From an uncultured Colwellia sp. (GTDB lineage Bacteria; Pseudomonadota; Gammaproteobacteria; Enterobacterales; Alteromonadaceae), in NCBI GenBank assembly GCA_913063325.1, contig CAJXYE010000010.1:36308-100307 (forward strand): 64,000 nt of DNA, given 5' to 3'. Under the pieces are notes generated by a model that saw only the letters and a list, made by a program, of their open reading frames with translations, was not told the DNA's origin and did not search any database. Position 1 is the first letter of the stretch. Each line of letters begins with the position of its first letter. Shown piece after piece: positions 1 through 9,375 of this stretch. A program made the position numbers and the translations under genes.

Positions 1-1
1 A

Positions 2-715
2 GATATTGATAAAACAGCACAAGGTTACATTGACTTCTTTTCTAGCAGTGAATGTAAAGCTCAAGGCTGTGACCTTAATGCTGCATTAAATGCTGCAATT
101 TCTGAGTTTCCTATATATGCTGAGTCGCTACTTGCTGCAGCAATAAAAGCTGTAGGTCCAAATACTCCTGCAGCTAAAGAATTAGTTGCATCAGCTGTAG
201 CTGCAGTTAGTACAGACTCAACTTTGACTGCTACTCTATTAAAGACAGCAACCGAGGAAGGTGTAAACTTTAATACTGCCTTAGTCAATGAATGTCATGT
301 AAATTTTGATGACGATAAAGAGCTTGATATTGCAGACACAAAAGACTGTGATTTTATTACTGCTTTAGAGAATTCTATTACTGAAGACCCAACCTCAGCT
401 GAAGCGTTAGTTGCTGCTGCCCTTGCTGCTGCTGGTCCGGATTCTGAAATGGCTGAGTCAATTATTGCAACGGCAATAACTGCACTTGGACCAGATTCAC
501 CTCTTATTCCAAGCATATTAACTATTGCGACTAATGCTGGTGTTAACAGCGATATAGTAACAGGCATTGCGATTGCAAGTGGCGTTGATGCTACTATTGC
601 TTCTGAAGCTACAGCAGCTGGCCCAGGTACTACGGCAGGAACCAACACAGTTACGACTAATCGTGGCGGCGCTAACAACGGCGGCGGCGGTGGTGGTATT
701 TCAGACAACCAATAG
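2..715 (+). CDS. C-terminal part of an Ala-rich Cys-containing repeat protein (5' end outside window)
   Basis: The ORF track starts at an internal ATG (224), but the same frame is open back to base 2, so this is the 3' end of a longer gene. The visible 237 residues contain two tandem units of about 80-90 residues. Each begins with a Cys pair (ECKAQGC; NEC...DC) and continues as Ala-rich helix-like segments punctuated by VGPN, AGPD or LGPD turns. The C-terminus is a flexible Gly/Asn/Thr tail (GGGGGG). No catalytic domain is visible and I do not recognise the family. The composition suggests a secreted or surface structural protein, which would suit its place before a polysaccharide ligase-like gene, but this is inference. 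Confidence 0.7.
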   Translation, partial: DIDKTAQGYIDFFSSSECKAQGCDLNAALNAAISEFPIYAESLLAAAIKAVGPNTPAAKELVASAVAAVSTDSTLTATLLKTATEEGVNFNTALVNECHVNFDDDKELDIADTKDCDFITALENSITEDPTSAEALVAAALAAAGPDSEMAESIIATAITALGPDSPLIPSILTIATNAGVNSDIVTGIAIASGVDATIASEATAAGPGTTAGTNTVTTNRGGANNGGGGGGISDNQ

Positions 716-732
716 TCGGTTAGTTACCTTAT

Positions 733-758
733 AAAAAAGATCCTGCGGGGTCTTTTTT
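733..758 (+). terminator. Rho-independent terminator
   Basis: An A-run, a short imperfect GATCC/GGGTC stem and a T-run follow the stop codon of the Ala-rich repeat protein by about 18 bases. Confidence 0.75.
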
Positions 759-819
759 AGTTTTAGCGCTGTTATTTTGTTTCCTGGTCATACAGTTACT
801 CCGAGTCTCATCGCAAACG

Positions 820-877
820 TCATCTTCGAGTTTACTTGTCGAAGATCCATTGTCTTATAAGCTGGATTCAGTAAAAT
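820..877. repeat. REP-like repeat (GTCATCTTCGA type)
   Basis: This imperfect palindrome, GTCATCTTCGA...TCGAAGATCC followed by ATTGTCTTATAA, recurs at about 12247-12290. It occurs inverted near 2965-3005 and 3138-3175. It is one of several GTCAT-initiated intergenic repeat types in the window. Confidence 0.8.
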
Positions 878-946
878 GTGCATTCTGTTTAATCTACATC
901 TGCATGTTTTTAATTTTTCTATACACTACACAGTAATAAGGTTCCG

Positions 947-2263
947 TTGACTAAATTTTTCTTTTATAGCTTATGTACGCTTATTGTTTATGCCCCTATC
1001 CCTTTAGGCGCAAATAGAATTTGGGCAAGCTCTACCATCAGTTTTTGTATTTTTGCACTGTTTTTATGCCATTTACTTTCTAGCCTCAAAAACAAACAGC
1101 CATTTGCTCCACCAAAATACTCCCTCGCTGTACTTGTACCTCTTAGCATTACTGCGCTGTGGTTAGCCATTCAGATTACCCCTGGTTTAGGTCCGCTGTT
1201 AGGTCGTTCATTCTCTACGCTTTCATATGACCCCTCCTTAACCCATATTATGCTATTAAAGACGATTGCTTTAACTCAGTTTGCTTGGTTAGTGTTTTAT
1301 TATGTTAATACCAAAGCGCTGCTGTATAAGTTTGCCCTAAGCATACTGTTAGCTGGCTTGTTTCAGGCGTTATATGCCAGTTGGTTAAATCTTAATGAGG
1401 GCATGGCATCACCTATTTTTAATATCCCTTATTCAACCGCGGCAGTGGGTAGTTTTGTTTATAAAAACCAGTTAGCTAATTACTTAGCGCTGTGTTTATC
1501 TATTGGTATTGGCGTACTGATCAGCCAGCTTTCGATAAAAGGCTCAGGTGGGCAAATACGCCATAAAATTCGTGATATTGCTTCGGTTTTATTAAGCACT
1601 AAGATGCTGATCCGTCTGAGTTTGATTATTATGATCATTGCGTTAATTTTAACGCGGTCACGCATGGGTAATTCGGCGTTTTTCTTGGCTTTAGCTGCTA
1701 TCAGTATTTTCTCTTTTTTCTTTTATAACCGTAAACCCAAACACTTGCGTTTGTTGATATTGAGCTTCTTTATTCTCGACCTTATTTTAGTCGGTACTAT
1801 TTTTGGTGTTGAGAAGGTGAAACAGCGTTTGTTAGAAACCAGTTTGGCGTCTGAAACAAGAGATGAAGTGGTTCGTGATTCAATACCCATGATATTGGAC
1901 TACCCGGTTTTTGGCACAGGGGGAGGAAGTTTCTACTCAAGCTTTTCTAAATATCAAGCACAGCCCTATTCTGGTTTTTATGATCATGCTCATAATGATT
2001 ATATTCAATTTGCTGCTGAGCTAGGTTTACCGATTACGCTTTTATTAGGCACTATGGTGCTCTACTGTTTATTTATTTCATTGAAAACCATAGTAAAACG
2101 TAAAACCCCCTTGTATCAAGGCATCTCGTTTGGTTGTACGGCCGCTATTATCCATATGTTATTACATTCAACGGTAGATTTTTCCTTACAGTCACCCGCT
2201 ATAGCCCTGCTCTTTGTCAGTATATTGTCACTAAGTTTGATTGCGTCGAATTTGAAGAGATAA
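947..2263 (+). CDS. O-antigen ligase/polymerase-like membrane protein (Wzy_C family)
   Basis: This 438-residue polytopic membrane protein has about ten to twelve hydrophobic segments. A hydrophilic loop near residue 345 carries HAHNDYIQFAAELG, the His-rich signature of Wzy_C (PF04932) proteins that ligate or polymerise lipid-linked glycans at the periplasmic face. The start is TTG, preceded by TAAGG at a suitable spacing; no in-frame ATG lies nearby. It could be an O-antigen ligase (WaaL), a Wzy polymerase or a protein-glycan ligase, and the sequence alone does not decide. The upstream Ala/Gly-rich protein might be a substrate, but that is speculative. Downstream is almost 1 kb of repeats. 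Confidence 0.8.
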   Translation: MTKFFFYSLCTLIVYAPIPLGANRIWASSTISFCIFALFLCHLLSSLKNKQPFAPPKYSLAVLVPLSITALWLAIQITPGLGPLLGRSFSTLSYDPSLTHIMLLKTIALTQFAWLVFYYVNTKALLYKFALSILLAGLFQALYASWLNLNEGMASPIFNIPYSTAAVGSFVYKNQLANYLALCLSIGIGVLISQLSIKGSGGQIRHKIRDIASVLLSTKMLIRLSLIIMIIALILTRSRMGNSAFFLALAAISIFSFFFYNRKPKHLRLLILSFFILDLILVGTIFGVEKVKQRLLETSLASETRDEVVRDSIPMILDYPVFGTGGGSFYSSFSKYQAQPYSGFYDHAHNDYIQFAAELGLPITLLLGTMVLYCLFISLKTIVKRKTPLYQGISFGCTAAIIHMLLHSTVDFSLQSPAIALLFVSILSLSLIASNLKR

Positions 2264-2279
2264 TTAAGGTGCCACACTG

Positions 2280-2960
2280 AGCTAGATCTTGAAACGGTGA
2301 GTACCACACTAAATGAGATCCTGAAATGAATTCAGGATGACGAATTCAGGATGACGGGTTTTAACGTCATGCTGAACTCGTTTCAGCACCTCAAGCGACA
2401 AGTGACACACTGAACTAGATCCTTAAACCGTAAGTGCCACACTGAACGGGATCCTGAAATAAATTCAGGATGACGGATTGTAACGTCATACTGAACTCGT
2501 TTCAGTACCTATGTTTTTCGTCATACTGAACTCGTTTCAGCACCTCAATCGACAAATACCATACTGAATCAGTAAGTACCATACTAAATGAGATCCTGAA
2601 ATAAATTCAGGATGACGAGTTGGGGATGACAGATTGTAACGTCATACTGAACTCGTTTCAGTACCTATGTTTTTCGTCATGCTGAACTCGTTTCAGCACC
2701 TCAATCGACAAATACCATACTGAATCAGTAAGTACCATACTAAACGAGATCCTGAAATGAATTCAGGATGACGAGTTGGGGATGACGGATTGTAACGTCA
2801 TACTGAACTCGTTTCAGTACCTATGTTTTTCGTCATGCTGAACTCGTTTCAGCACCTCAAGCAGCAAGTGCCACATTTAACAAGATACTTAAACTATGAG
2901 TACCAAACTAAACGAGATCCTGAAATAAATTCAGGATGACGAACTAAAGATGACGAATTA
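2280..2960. repeat. Cluster of GTCAT-type palindromic repeats
   Basis: This intergenic block alternates two palindromes. One is GATCCTGAAAT..ATTCAGGATGAC and the other is GTCATgCTGAACTCGTTTCAG. A longer period of about 170 bases (gtcatactgaactcg... cctatgtttttcgtcat...) is repeated three times between about 2480 and 2870. No ORF of credible length lies inside, and no gene is seen in the 990-base gap between the Wzy_C gene and the FKBP gene. Confidence 0.9.
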
Positions 2961-2962
2961 AC

Positions 2963-3240
2963 TAAGACAATGGATCTTCGACAAGTAACCTCGAAGATGA
3001 CGTTTGATGGGTTTCGGAGTAAACCGCATAAGTCGTCATTTCCTAGGTGTTTTGTCGGACGTAGCATGGATGCTACTTATTAGAGAATGCAGGATGCACA
3101 TTCTCCTGAGCATATTCTCCTGAATCCAGTTCACTAAGACAATGGATCTTCGACAAGTAAACTCGAAGATGACGTTTGCTGGGTTTCGGAGTAATCCGCA
3201 TAAGTCGTCATTCCCTAGGTGTTTCGTCGAGAATCCAGTT
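2963..3240. repeat. Mosaic of inverted REP-like units
   Basis: Two inverted copies of the GTCATCTTCGA unit are interleaved with two copies of GTCATTyCCTAGGTGTTT. One copy of the third repeat type (tagagaatgcaggatgcacattctcctg) also lies here. The same modules in the opposite order occur at 12130-12310. Confidence 0.85.
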
Positions 3241-3254
3241 CACTAATGATATGA

Positions 3255-3749
3255 CTAATCCTGACAATACGCATCAACAAGGGTAATTTGCGAAACAAGT
3301 ACGCTATTGGGCGCTACTGAGCCCGGTAAGCCTTTGCTGCCATAGGCTAAATGGGGTGGTAAATAAAGCTCCCACGTTGCACCAACGTTCATCAAAGGTA
3401 CACCTTCACGCCAGCCTTTAATCATTTTAGTTAATCGAAACTTATTTGGCTTACCGCGTTGATAGCTACTATCTATTATTTTTTTCGATTCAACGGATAG
3501 CATTTTATAGTGCACGGTAACTTTATAATCTGAGTCGGGTTTACAGCCTGTACCTTGCTCTAAAATTTTATATTGTAAACCCGAGTCAGTGGTTACCACC
3601 CCATCACGTTTCAAGTTTATAGCTAACCAGTTTTTAGCTTTGATGCCATTGATTTCTACTGCGGTATACAAGCTGTCAGAGTTGTTTGAGCTAGCGCAGC
3701 TAAACAATAAGGAACAAACTAGGCTAACTGATAAGGTACGTATTAACAT
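3255..3749 (-). CDS. FKBP-type peptidyl-prolyl cis-trans isomerase, lipoprotein
   Basis: This 164-residue protein begins with a lipoprotein signal peptide with lipobox LLFSC, so it is probably anchored in the outer membrane. Residues 55-160 form one FKBP domain. The motifs VTVHY, GWREGVPLM and LPPHLAYGSKGLPGSVAPN are the usual FklB/FkpA pattern lining the proline pocket. It lacks the long N-terminal dimerisation domain of FkpA and Mip, so it is a short single-domain form. It catalyses prolyl isomerisation in envelope protein folding. It stands alone, with repeats on both sides. Confidence 0.9.
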   Translation of the reverse strand: MLIRTLSVSLVCSLLFSCASSNNSDSLYTAVEINGIKAKNWLAINLKRDGVVTTDSGLQYKILEQGTGCKPDSDYKVTVHYKMLSVESKKIIDSSYQRGKPNKFRLTKMIKGWREGVPLMNVGATWELYLPPHLAYGSKGLPGSVAPNSVLVSQITLVDAYCQD

Positions 3750-3934
3750 TTTATTTTCTCTACAATTAATTTAGTGGAAATTTGTGATTTATTGATATGA
3801 TGATGGCGTTTAATAAATTTTTTATCATTGAGTCATAACTTAGGCAAACTGATTTTATAGCGAAGTGATGCGAATGTCATGGCATTAAAGTAATCAACTC
3901 ATTCTGTGCTTGTTCTTTGCTTATTCTTTGATAC

Positions 3935-4244
3935 ATACCTGCTACCATTCAAGATGCAGGTTTCAGAGAGCTTGAGCAATGTTAATTCAAGGCGCTGTGA
4001 TGAAAGAATGGTTATTCAGGAGAATGTGCTCCTGCATTCTCTAATAAGCTATATCCGTATAGCGTCATTGTAAGTCACAGCAACGATGAAGTAATGTTGC
4101 TCAAGCACTTCTTTGATGGGTTTTAAATGACTTTATACCGCGTTAAATAATCAAACCATAGAATGACTATGCTTTACTTATTTTACTTATCTAAAGCCAT
4201 TTTAATTCCCACTGAAATCCTGCACTTTGATTGGTAGCGGGTAT
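3935..4244. repeat. MITE-like element, copy A
   Basis: The ends are inverted repeats of about 30 bases (atacctgctaccattcaag against ggtagcgggtat inverted, plus a ctgcaggtttcag-like extension). The interior carries the REP-like unit ttcaggagaatgtgctcctg followed by cattctctaataag. No transposase is encoded. Related copies occur at 40558, 51498 and near the window end. The element fills most of the 610-base gap before the toxin-antitoxin pair. Confidence 0.75.
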
Positions 4245-4316
4245 AGATATTCTAATAAGTCATTGCTTTGATATTACTGAGACTTGTTAATCGAATCGTT
4301 TAAATTACATTTTCAT

Positions 4317-4334
4317 GTGATACTATAGTGATAC
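4317..4334. promoter_or_regulatory. Candidate operator of the toxin-antitoxin operon
   Basis: GTGATAC occurs twice, 11 bases apart, overlapping the perfect palindrome ACTATAGT. It lies 28-45 bases before the antitoxin ATG. Antitoxins of this family typically bind such short repeats to repress their own operon; the assignment here is inference from position and symmetry. Confidence 0.5.
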
Positions 4335-4361
4335 ATTATATAGGTTACCAATGGATTTATC

Positions 4362-4619
4362 ATGAGAGTCGAACTAGTTACTACACTTAAACGGCAAGCA
4401 ACCAAAATACTGGCTGATTTACATTTGTCAAAAGAGCCCGTCTTAATTACAGAACATGGCAAGCCATCTGCTTATTTGGTTGATGTTGATGACTATGAGT
4501 TTATGCAACAGCGCATGGCGATCTTAGAAGGGGTAGCGCGAGGCGAACAGGCAATTAAAAATGGCGATACATTTTCTAATCTAGCAGCAAAAGAGAAAAT
4601 GAGTAAATGGCTGAAATAA
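4362..4619 (+). CDS. Type II antitoxin, Phd/YefM family
   Basis: The 85-residue protein matches the Phd/YefM fold: an N-terminal DNA-binding part (TLKRQATKILADL, ITEHGKPSAYLVDVDDYEFM) and a charged C-terminal tail that would wrap the toxin. It neutralises the adjacent toxin and represses the operon. It overlaps the toxin gene by 13 bases, a sign of translational coupling. The pair sits between a MITE-like element and a solute-binding protein gene, a typical accessory location. Confidence 0.9.
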   Translation: MRVELVTTLKRQATKILADLHLSKEPVLITEHGKPSAYLVDVDDYEFMQQRMAILEGVARGEQAIKNGDTFSNLAAKEKMSKWLK

Positions 4620-4906
4620 TTTGGACAGCTCCAGCGCTTAATAATTTAAATGACATAGCTGAATATATTGCTATAAGTAATTTAGCAGCAGCTAAGAAAT
4701 TGACTCAAGAAATATTTGATAAAATATCAAGATTAGAGAGTCACCCTGAATCAGGAAAAATTCCACTTGAGTTAGACAATTTGAATTATAGGGAAGTTAT
4801 TGTTAAGCCCTGCAGAATTTTTTATAAAGTAGAGAATACTAACGTCTATATTTTACATGTAATGCGCCAAGAGCGTGATCTAAGAAAGTTTATTCTACAG
4901 AGCTAA
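4607..4906 (+). CDS. Type II toxin, ParE/RelE superfamily
   Basis: The 99-residue protein has the ParE/RelE pattern: an N-terminal strand (IIWTAPALNNLNDIAEYI), a long helix pair (AAAKKLTQEIFDKISRLESHPESG), then YREVIVKPCRIFYKVENTNVYILHVMRQERDLRKF. The sequence looks more ParE-like (gyrase poison) than RelE-like (ribosome-dependent RNase), but sequence alone does not settle the target. It starts inside the 3' end of the antitoxin gene. Confidence 0.88.
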   Translation: MAEIIWTAPALNNLNDIAEYIAISNLAAAKKLTQEIFDKISRLESHPESGKIPLELDNLNYREVIVKPCRIFYKVENTNVYILHVMRQERDLRKFILQS

Positions 4907-4938
4907 CAAGCAAAGTCTGCTAGCTTATTCGTTAAATT

Positions 4939-5700
4939 TTATTGACCACTATCTAAACGGCTCTGCCATTTCTGTGTTAATTTTTTCAGGCTATTGTCCG
5001 CTTTCATGCTTTGCAATGATGTTGACAACTTTTGCACAACTGCCGGAGACGTTTTTAAGCTGCAAGCCAAGAAAAAATCGAATCTAAAGTCATGGATCAC
5101 AGGGTGCTTGCGGTATTTTTTCATCTTACTAGGCGAGTCAAGTTTGTTGACTAGGATCTCGTCATTAAGCAAAACTAAGTCAATGCTGTCTTTCCTTACC
5201 TCAAGCATTTTTAGCAAAGCATTGTAGTTTTTTAATACATATAAGTTTTTATCTTTTTCAAAACCTTTCTCCAGCAAGAAGTGGTGCGATGCATAATTTT
5301 CATTAACCGCGACCCTGTACTTAAGGGCATCGTCAAAATTTTGTAAAACAATATTTTTTTCACGCAATGAATAAAAAGACGTGCTAGCGCTGGTAATTTG
5401 CCCTACCCATTGAAACAAAGACTCGCGAAATGGCAGACGAACTATAGAATAAATGCAAACATCCCTTTGTTCTACAGCCTGTTGATAGGCGATTGACCAG
5501 TCACTGACTACAATGCTGTGGTTATAATTTGCTCTGTCGAAGATCTCCCTGACTATCTCCGTTGCCAGGCCCGTAATTTCTTTGTTTTTTTGCACTATTT
5601 GAAAAGGAGGTAAATTCTCAGTAACAATAGTTATCTGCTGAGCACTGAGTACATGACTCAAAAAGGCAAAAATAATAACAAAACTCTTTATGTATCCCAT
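4939..5700 (-). CDS. Periplasmic solute-binding protein, family 3-like
   Basis: This 253-residue protein has a cleavable signal peptide (about residues 1-20, ending LSAQQ). It then has a SBP_bac_3-type fold: ITIVTENLPPFQ at the first strand, GLATEIVREIFDRANY, and a second lobe with YRVAVNENYASHHFL. No permease or ATPase gene is adjacent. It therefore resembles the many orphan amino-acid-binding-like proteins of marine gammaproteobacteria, some of which act as sensors. The substrate is unknown. GGAAG precedes the ATG. Confidence 0.75.
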   Translation of the reverse strand: MGYIKSFVIIFAFLSHVLSAQQITIVTENLPPFQIVQKNKEITGLATEIVREIFDRANYNHSIVVSDWSIAYQQAVEQRDVCIYSIVRLPFRESLFQWVGQITSASTSFYSLREKNIVLQNFDDALKYRVAVNENYASHHFLLEKGFEKDKNLYVLKNYNALLKMLEVRKDSIDLVLLNDEILVNKLDSPSKMKKYRKHPVIHDFRFDFFLACSLKTSPAVVQKLSTSLQSMKADNSLKKLTQKWQSRLDSGQ

Positions 5701-6022
5701 TCATCTTCCTTAAGACCTGGTGATTTGTGTACTTAAAAATCTGATATTGTAAAATAGCACCATGGGTAACATCCGTGGACCATTTATACTATAACCTTTA
5801 TAACTAGGTAAAATAAGTGCCTGCATAGCATGAAACATCGGATCTAGTGTATTGGGATGAAATAGTATTATATTCTTAAGTTATTGAAGCGTGTATACTT
5901 CTTATTTCATTAAAATTGCTTTAATTTTTATAGACGTTTTTAAAATCGTCATAAAGAAGCAATAATGCTACAGCTCTTTTCAGAGCTACCTTAGCTCAAC
6001 TATAGTAAGAATTAGAAACAAC
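5701..6022. other. Divergent intergenic region
   Basis: This 322-base gap separates the solute-binding protein gene (leftward) from sbcB (rightward). An imperfect 18-base palindrome (GACGtttttaaaatCGTC) lies near 5933-5951 and a short hairpin (AGCTCT/AGAGCT) near 5972. No gene or known RNA family is recognised. Confidence 0.4.
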
Positions 6023-7480
6023 ATGATAGAGCACAGCAATATAGGAATACAGGAAACCATCTTGTGGCACGATTACGAGACATGGGGGATTTCACCTGCG
6101 TTTGATAAACCGTCACAATTTGCCGGTATTCGCACTGATCTCGACCTCAATATTATTGGTGAGCCTGAAATGTTTTATTGCTCGCCGCCTATTGATTATT
6201 TACCACATCCTGAAGCTTGCTTAGTTACCGGTATTACCCCACAAAAAGCACAACGTGAAGGTTTGTCAGAAGCGGAGTTTGCTGCGCGTATTCATACCCT
6301 ATTCTCTACTCCCAATACCTGCGTAGCTGGCTATAATAATATTCGTTTTGATGATGAAGTGACTCGATACCTTCTTTATCGTAACTTTTACGACCCTTAT
6401 GGCCGTGAGTGGCAAAATGGTAATAGCCGTTGGGACATCATTGATATGGTTCGTGCCACCTATGCGCTGCGCCCTGAAGGAATAAATTGGCCTACGGTAG
6501 AGCGTGATGGCGAACAGGTTGTTAGTTTTCGTTTAGAGTTGTTAACCAAGGCTAATGGTATTGCTCATGAAGCTGCCCATGATGCGATGAGTGATGTTTA
6601 TGCCACCATTGCCATGGCAAAGTTAATCAAAGAAAAACAACCTAAACTGTATGAGTTTATTTTCAACTTAAAAAGCAAAAACCAAGTTAAAGATTTGATA
6701 AATACTGCAGAAATGACGCCTGTTGTTCATACCTCTAGCAAAATATCATCAGCGCATGGTTGTACTAGTTGGTTTGCACCAATCAGTTACCATCCAGTTA
6801 ATAAAAACGCGGTGATCTGCGTCGATTTAGCACAAGATATTTCACCTTTGCTTGATTTAAGCAGTGAAGATATTAAAGCACGCCTATATACCCGTTATGA
6901 TGATTTAGCACCAGATGAAAAACCTATTCCGGTTAAGCTTATTCATGTTAATAAATGTCCGGTAATTGCGCCGGCCAAAACCTTATTACCTGAAAATGCC
7001 GAGCGCTTGGCAATACCCCGTGATTTTTGTTTAGAAAACTTAGCGTTATTGAAAAAGCATGCTGAACTTAGAGATAAGTTAAGCGATGTTTTTGCTACGT
7101 CTGACTTTGATAATGCGAACACGGATGCCGAGCAAGCTTTATACGGTGGCAGCTTTTTTAGTCATAGCGATAAAGCGCAAATGGATATTTTACGGGGCTT
7201 AACACCTGAGCAATTGGCTAATCACCCGTTTCAATTTCAAGATGAACGTTTGGACGTGTTGCTATTTCGCTACCGAGCGAGAAACTATCCACATACATTA
7301 TCAACAGCTGAGCAAGAAAAATGGCAACAGTATTGTCAGAACAAACTGCAATACGGTGGTAAAGGCATATTATCAATAGATGAGTTTATGATGACTATTG
7401 AAAACCTTGCCCATGAAAATGAAGAAAACAAAGCTAAAATGTCAGTGTTAAAAGCTTTATATGAGTATGTACAGGGTTAA
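6023..7480 (+). CDS. sbcB: Exodeoxyribonuclease I
   Basis: The 485-residue product matches ExoI in length and order. The N-terminal DEDDh exonuclease domain starts with WHDYETWG (catalytic Asp and Glu), has AGYNNIRFDDEVTRYLLYRNFYDPY (second Asp region), and ends with HEAAHDAMSDVYAT (catalytic His and Asp). The SH3-like and C-terminal helical domains follow. It degrades single-stranded DNA 3' to 5' in recombination and mismatch repair, and interacts with SSB. It appears monocistronic. Confidence 0.96.
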   Translation: MIEHSNIGIQETILWHDYETWGISPAFDKPSQFAGIRTDLDLNIIGEPEMFYCSPPIDYLPHPEACLVTGITPQKAQREGLSEAEFAARIHTLFSTPNTCVAGYNNIRFDDEVTRYLLYRNFYDPYGREWQNGNSRWDIIDMVRATYALRPEGINWPTVERDGEQVVSFRLELLTKANGIAHEAAHDAMSDVYATIAMAKLIKEKQPKLYEFIFNLKSKNQVKDLINTAEMTPVVHTSSKISSAHGCTSWFAPISYHPVNKNAVICVDLAQDISPLLDLSSEDIKARLYTRYDDLAPDEKPIPVKLIHVNKCPVIAPAKTLLPENAERLAIPRDFCLENLALLKKHAELRDKLSDVFATSDFDNANTDAEQALYGGSFFSHSDKAQMDILRGLTPEQLANHPFQFQDERLDVLLFRYRARNYPHTLSTAEQEKWQQYCQNKLQYGGKGILSIDEFMMTIENLAHENEENKAKMSVLKALYEYVQG

Positions 7481-7573
7481 TAGTAATAATCCGAAAACAG
7501 TGTCTAAAAGCAGGAAGTAATAGCCTACAAGATCTATACTTGAAATTAGTCTTACTACATTTTGAGGTGGGTC

Positions 7574-9280
7574 ATGGCTATTGCGTATAAGGACAAACTT
7601 AGCACGCGTTTATTTACTCCTCTGGTGATAATTTTCATAATTATCTTTGCCCTGCTCGCTTTTTACGTGCCAAACATCACCAAAAATAATGCCATTATAT
7701 CAGCCATAGACTCAGCTGAAGCCACGGTAAAACAGTATAAAACTATTCGTGGTTATTACACCAAGAATATCATCAAAAAAATACTTCCCATTGAAAATAT
7801 TAAACCCCACTACGAACATAAAGGTAGTGCGGGTGTTATTCCGTTACCTGCTACCTTTATTCATGATCTAAGTGAAGAGTTTTCAAAAAAAGGCATAATG
7901 ACGTTAAAGCTGTACAGCCCTTACCCTTTCCCCAATCGACAATCACGTCAACTCGATGATTTTGCAAGCAAAGCCTGGCAAGCCTTGAATACCAGCCCTG
8001 ATAAAAGCTTCTCGGTCACCGAAACGATAAACAATATCCAAGTCGTTCGTGTTGCTTTAGCTGATACTATGAGCCAACAAGGTTGTGTAAATTGCCATAA
8101 TACTCACCCAGACACGCCTAAAAATGATTGGCAACTTAATGATGTTCGTGGCGTACTGGAAGTTCAAGTGCCGATAGAAAAAGATCTTGCCAATGCAAAT
8201 CAGCTTAATTTTACTATCGCCGGCATTTTTTGTGTGGCATTAATTGCCACCGTCGCTTTGCTGTTTTTCATGTTTAGGCAGCTGATTTCTAACCGCTTAC
8301 GTAATGTTTATAGCGCACTTGATGATATTGCCACAGGGGATGGTGATTTAAGTCAGCGCTTAGAAGAAACACCTATAGATGAAATAGGGCTTATTGCCTC
8401 GGCATTTAACCGCTTTATCAAAAAGCTCGAGCAAATCATCTCAGGCATTAATAATCAAATTCATCAGCTAAGTGAAAGCACCCAAGCAATGCAAAACATT
8501 ACTAATAAAACCCAGCAAGGGGCATTAAACCAACAAACCCTTGCCGATCAAGTTGCCAGTGCGATGAATGATATGAAAGCATCGACCGAAGAAATGGCTG
8601 AAATAGCATCGGGCACTGCCGAAAATTCACAGCAAGCGCAACATCAGTCAGAGCAAAGCAAAGCTATTATTCAACAAAGTCTGCACTCTGTTGAAGAGTT
8701 ATCAACTATGATGCAGCAAGCTTCAGAGGTGGTTGGCGAACTTGAGTCAGACAGCCAAGATATTGGTGGTGTATTGGATGTTATACGTGGCATTGCCGAT
8801 CAAACAAATCTCTTAGCGCTCAATGCCGCCATTGAGGCTGCACGTGCAGGTGAACAAGGAAGAGGATTCGCGGTTGTTGCTGATGAAGTGCGTACACTTG
8901 CCAGTAGAACCCAACAGTCGACAGAAGAAATTAATACCATGATAATGCAACTGCAAACTGGCGCCAAATCAGCTGTTGAGACGATTAAAAAAGGCGATGG
9001 TAGTATTGATGAAAGCAATAGCAAAGCAAAAGAGACCAATGATATTATTAACGAAATGAGCGAAATTATTAATAATATTCAAGCACAAAATTTACAACTA
9101 GCGACAGCAGCAGAACAACAGGCAGCGGTAAGCAATGAGATCAACCAAAATATTGATACTATAAGAGACGTTTCTGCTACGGCAAGTGAAAGCAGCCAAG
9201 AGCTGCTTGATATGGCTGAGAAGATTAATCATAGCGTCGCAGCGATTAGTAAACAGTTAGAGCAATTTAGTAAAAGATAA
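7574..9280 (+). CDS. Methyl-accepting chemotaxis protein with haem c-type periplasmic sensor (DUF3365/Tll0287-like)
   Basis: The ORF track opens at a TTG (7562), but the ATG at 7574 follows AGGTGG and is the better start (568 residues). Transmembrane segment 1 is near residues 12-34. The periplasmic domain has DUF3365 (Tll0287-like) features and a single CVNCH haem c attachment motif near residue 170. Transmembrane segment 2 is near 215-235, followed by HAMP and the signalling domain with the hairpin-tip motif ([38 protein letters not shown]). It would sense a redox state or small ligand through haem and control CheA. No chemotaxis genes are adjacent. Confidence 0.9.
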   Translation: MAIAYKDKLSTRLFTPLVIIFIIIFALLAFYVPNITKNNAIISAIDSAEATVKQYKTIRGYYTKNIIKKILPIENIKPHYEHKGSAGVIPLPATFIHDLSEEFSKKGIMTLKLYSPYPFPNRQSRQLDDFASKAWQALNTSPDKSFSVTETINNIQVVRVALADTMSQQGCVNCHNTHPDTPKNDWQLNDVRGVLEVQVPIEKDLANANQLNFTIAGIFCVALIATVALLFFMFRQLISNRLRNVYSALDDIATGDGDLSQRLEETPIDEIGLIASAFNRFIKKLEQIISGINNQIHQLSESTQAMQNITNKTQQGALNQQTLADQVASAMNDMKASTEEMAEIASGTAENSQQAQHQSEQSKAIIQQSLHSVEELSTMMQQASEVVGELESDSQDIGGVLDVIRGIADQTNLLALNAAIEAARAGEQGRGFAVVADEVRTLASRTQQSTEEINTMIMQLQTGAKSAVETIKKGDGSIDESNSKAKETNDIINEMSEIINNIQAQNLQLATAAEQQAAVSNEINQNIDTIRDVSATASESSQELLDMAEKINHSVAAISKQLEQFSKR

Positions 9281-9375
9281 AGGTGAGTTCAGGTGCTCAA
9301 GAGAGCACCTTACTTTGAAGCTAAGTTGCCAAGTTCTTTTGACTGAGCTGACATGGCTAAATAACGCTAAAAAAC

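Noticed and set aside
295-708. 137-residue minus-strand ORF
   Set aside because: It is the antisense of the Ala-rich repeat protein; its low-complexity Ala/Pro composition comes from the codon bias of the real gene.
2280-2960. CRISPR array
   Set aside because: The repeats are palindromic and irregular in spacing, their spacers are themselves repeated, and no cas genes are present in the window.
3589-3774. 61-residue plus-strand ORF
   Set aside because: It is mostly antisense to the FKBP lipoprotein gene and has no protein features.
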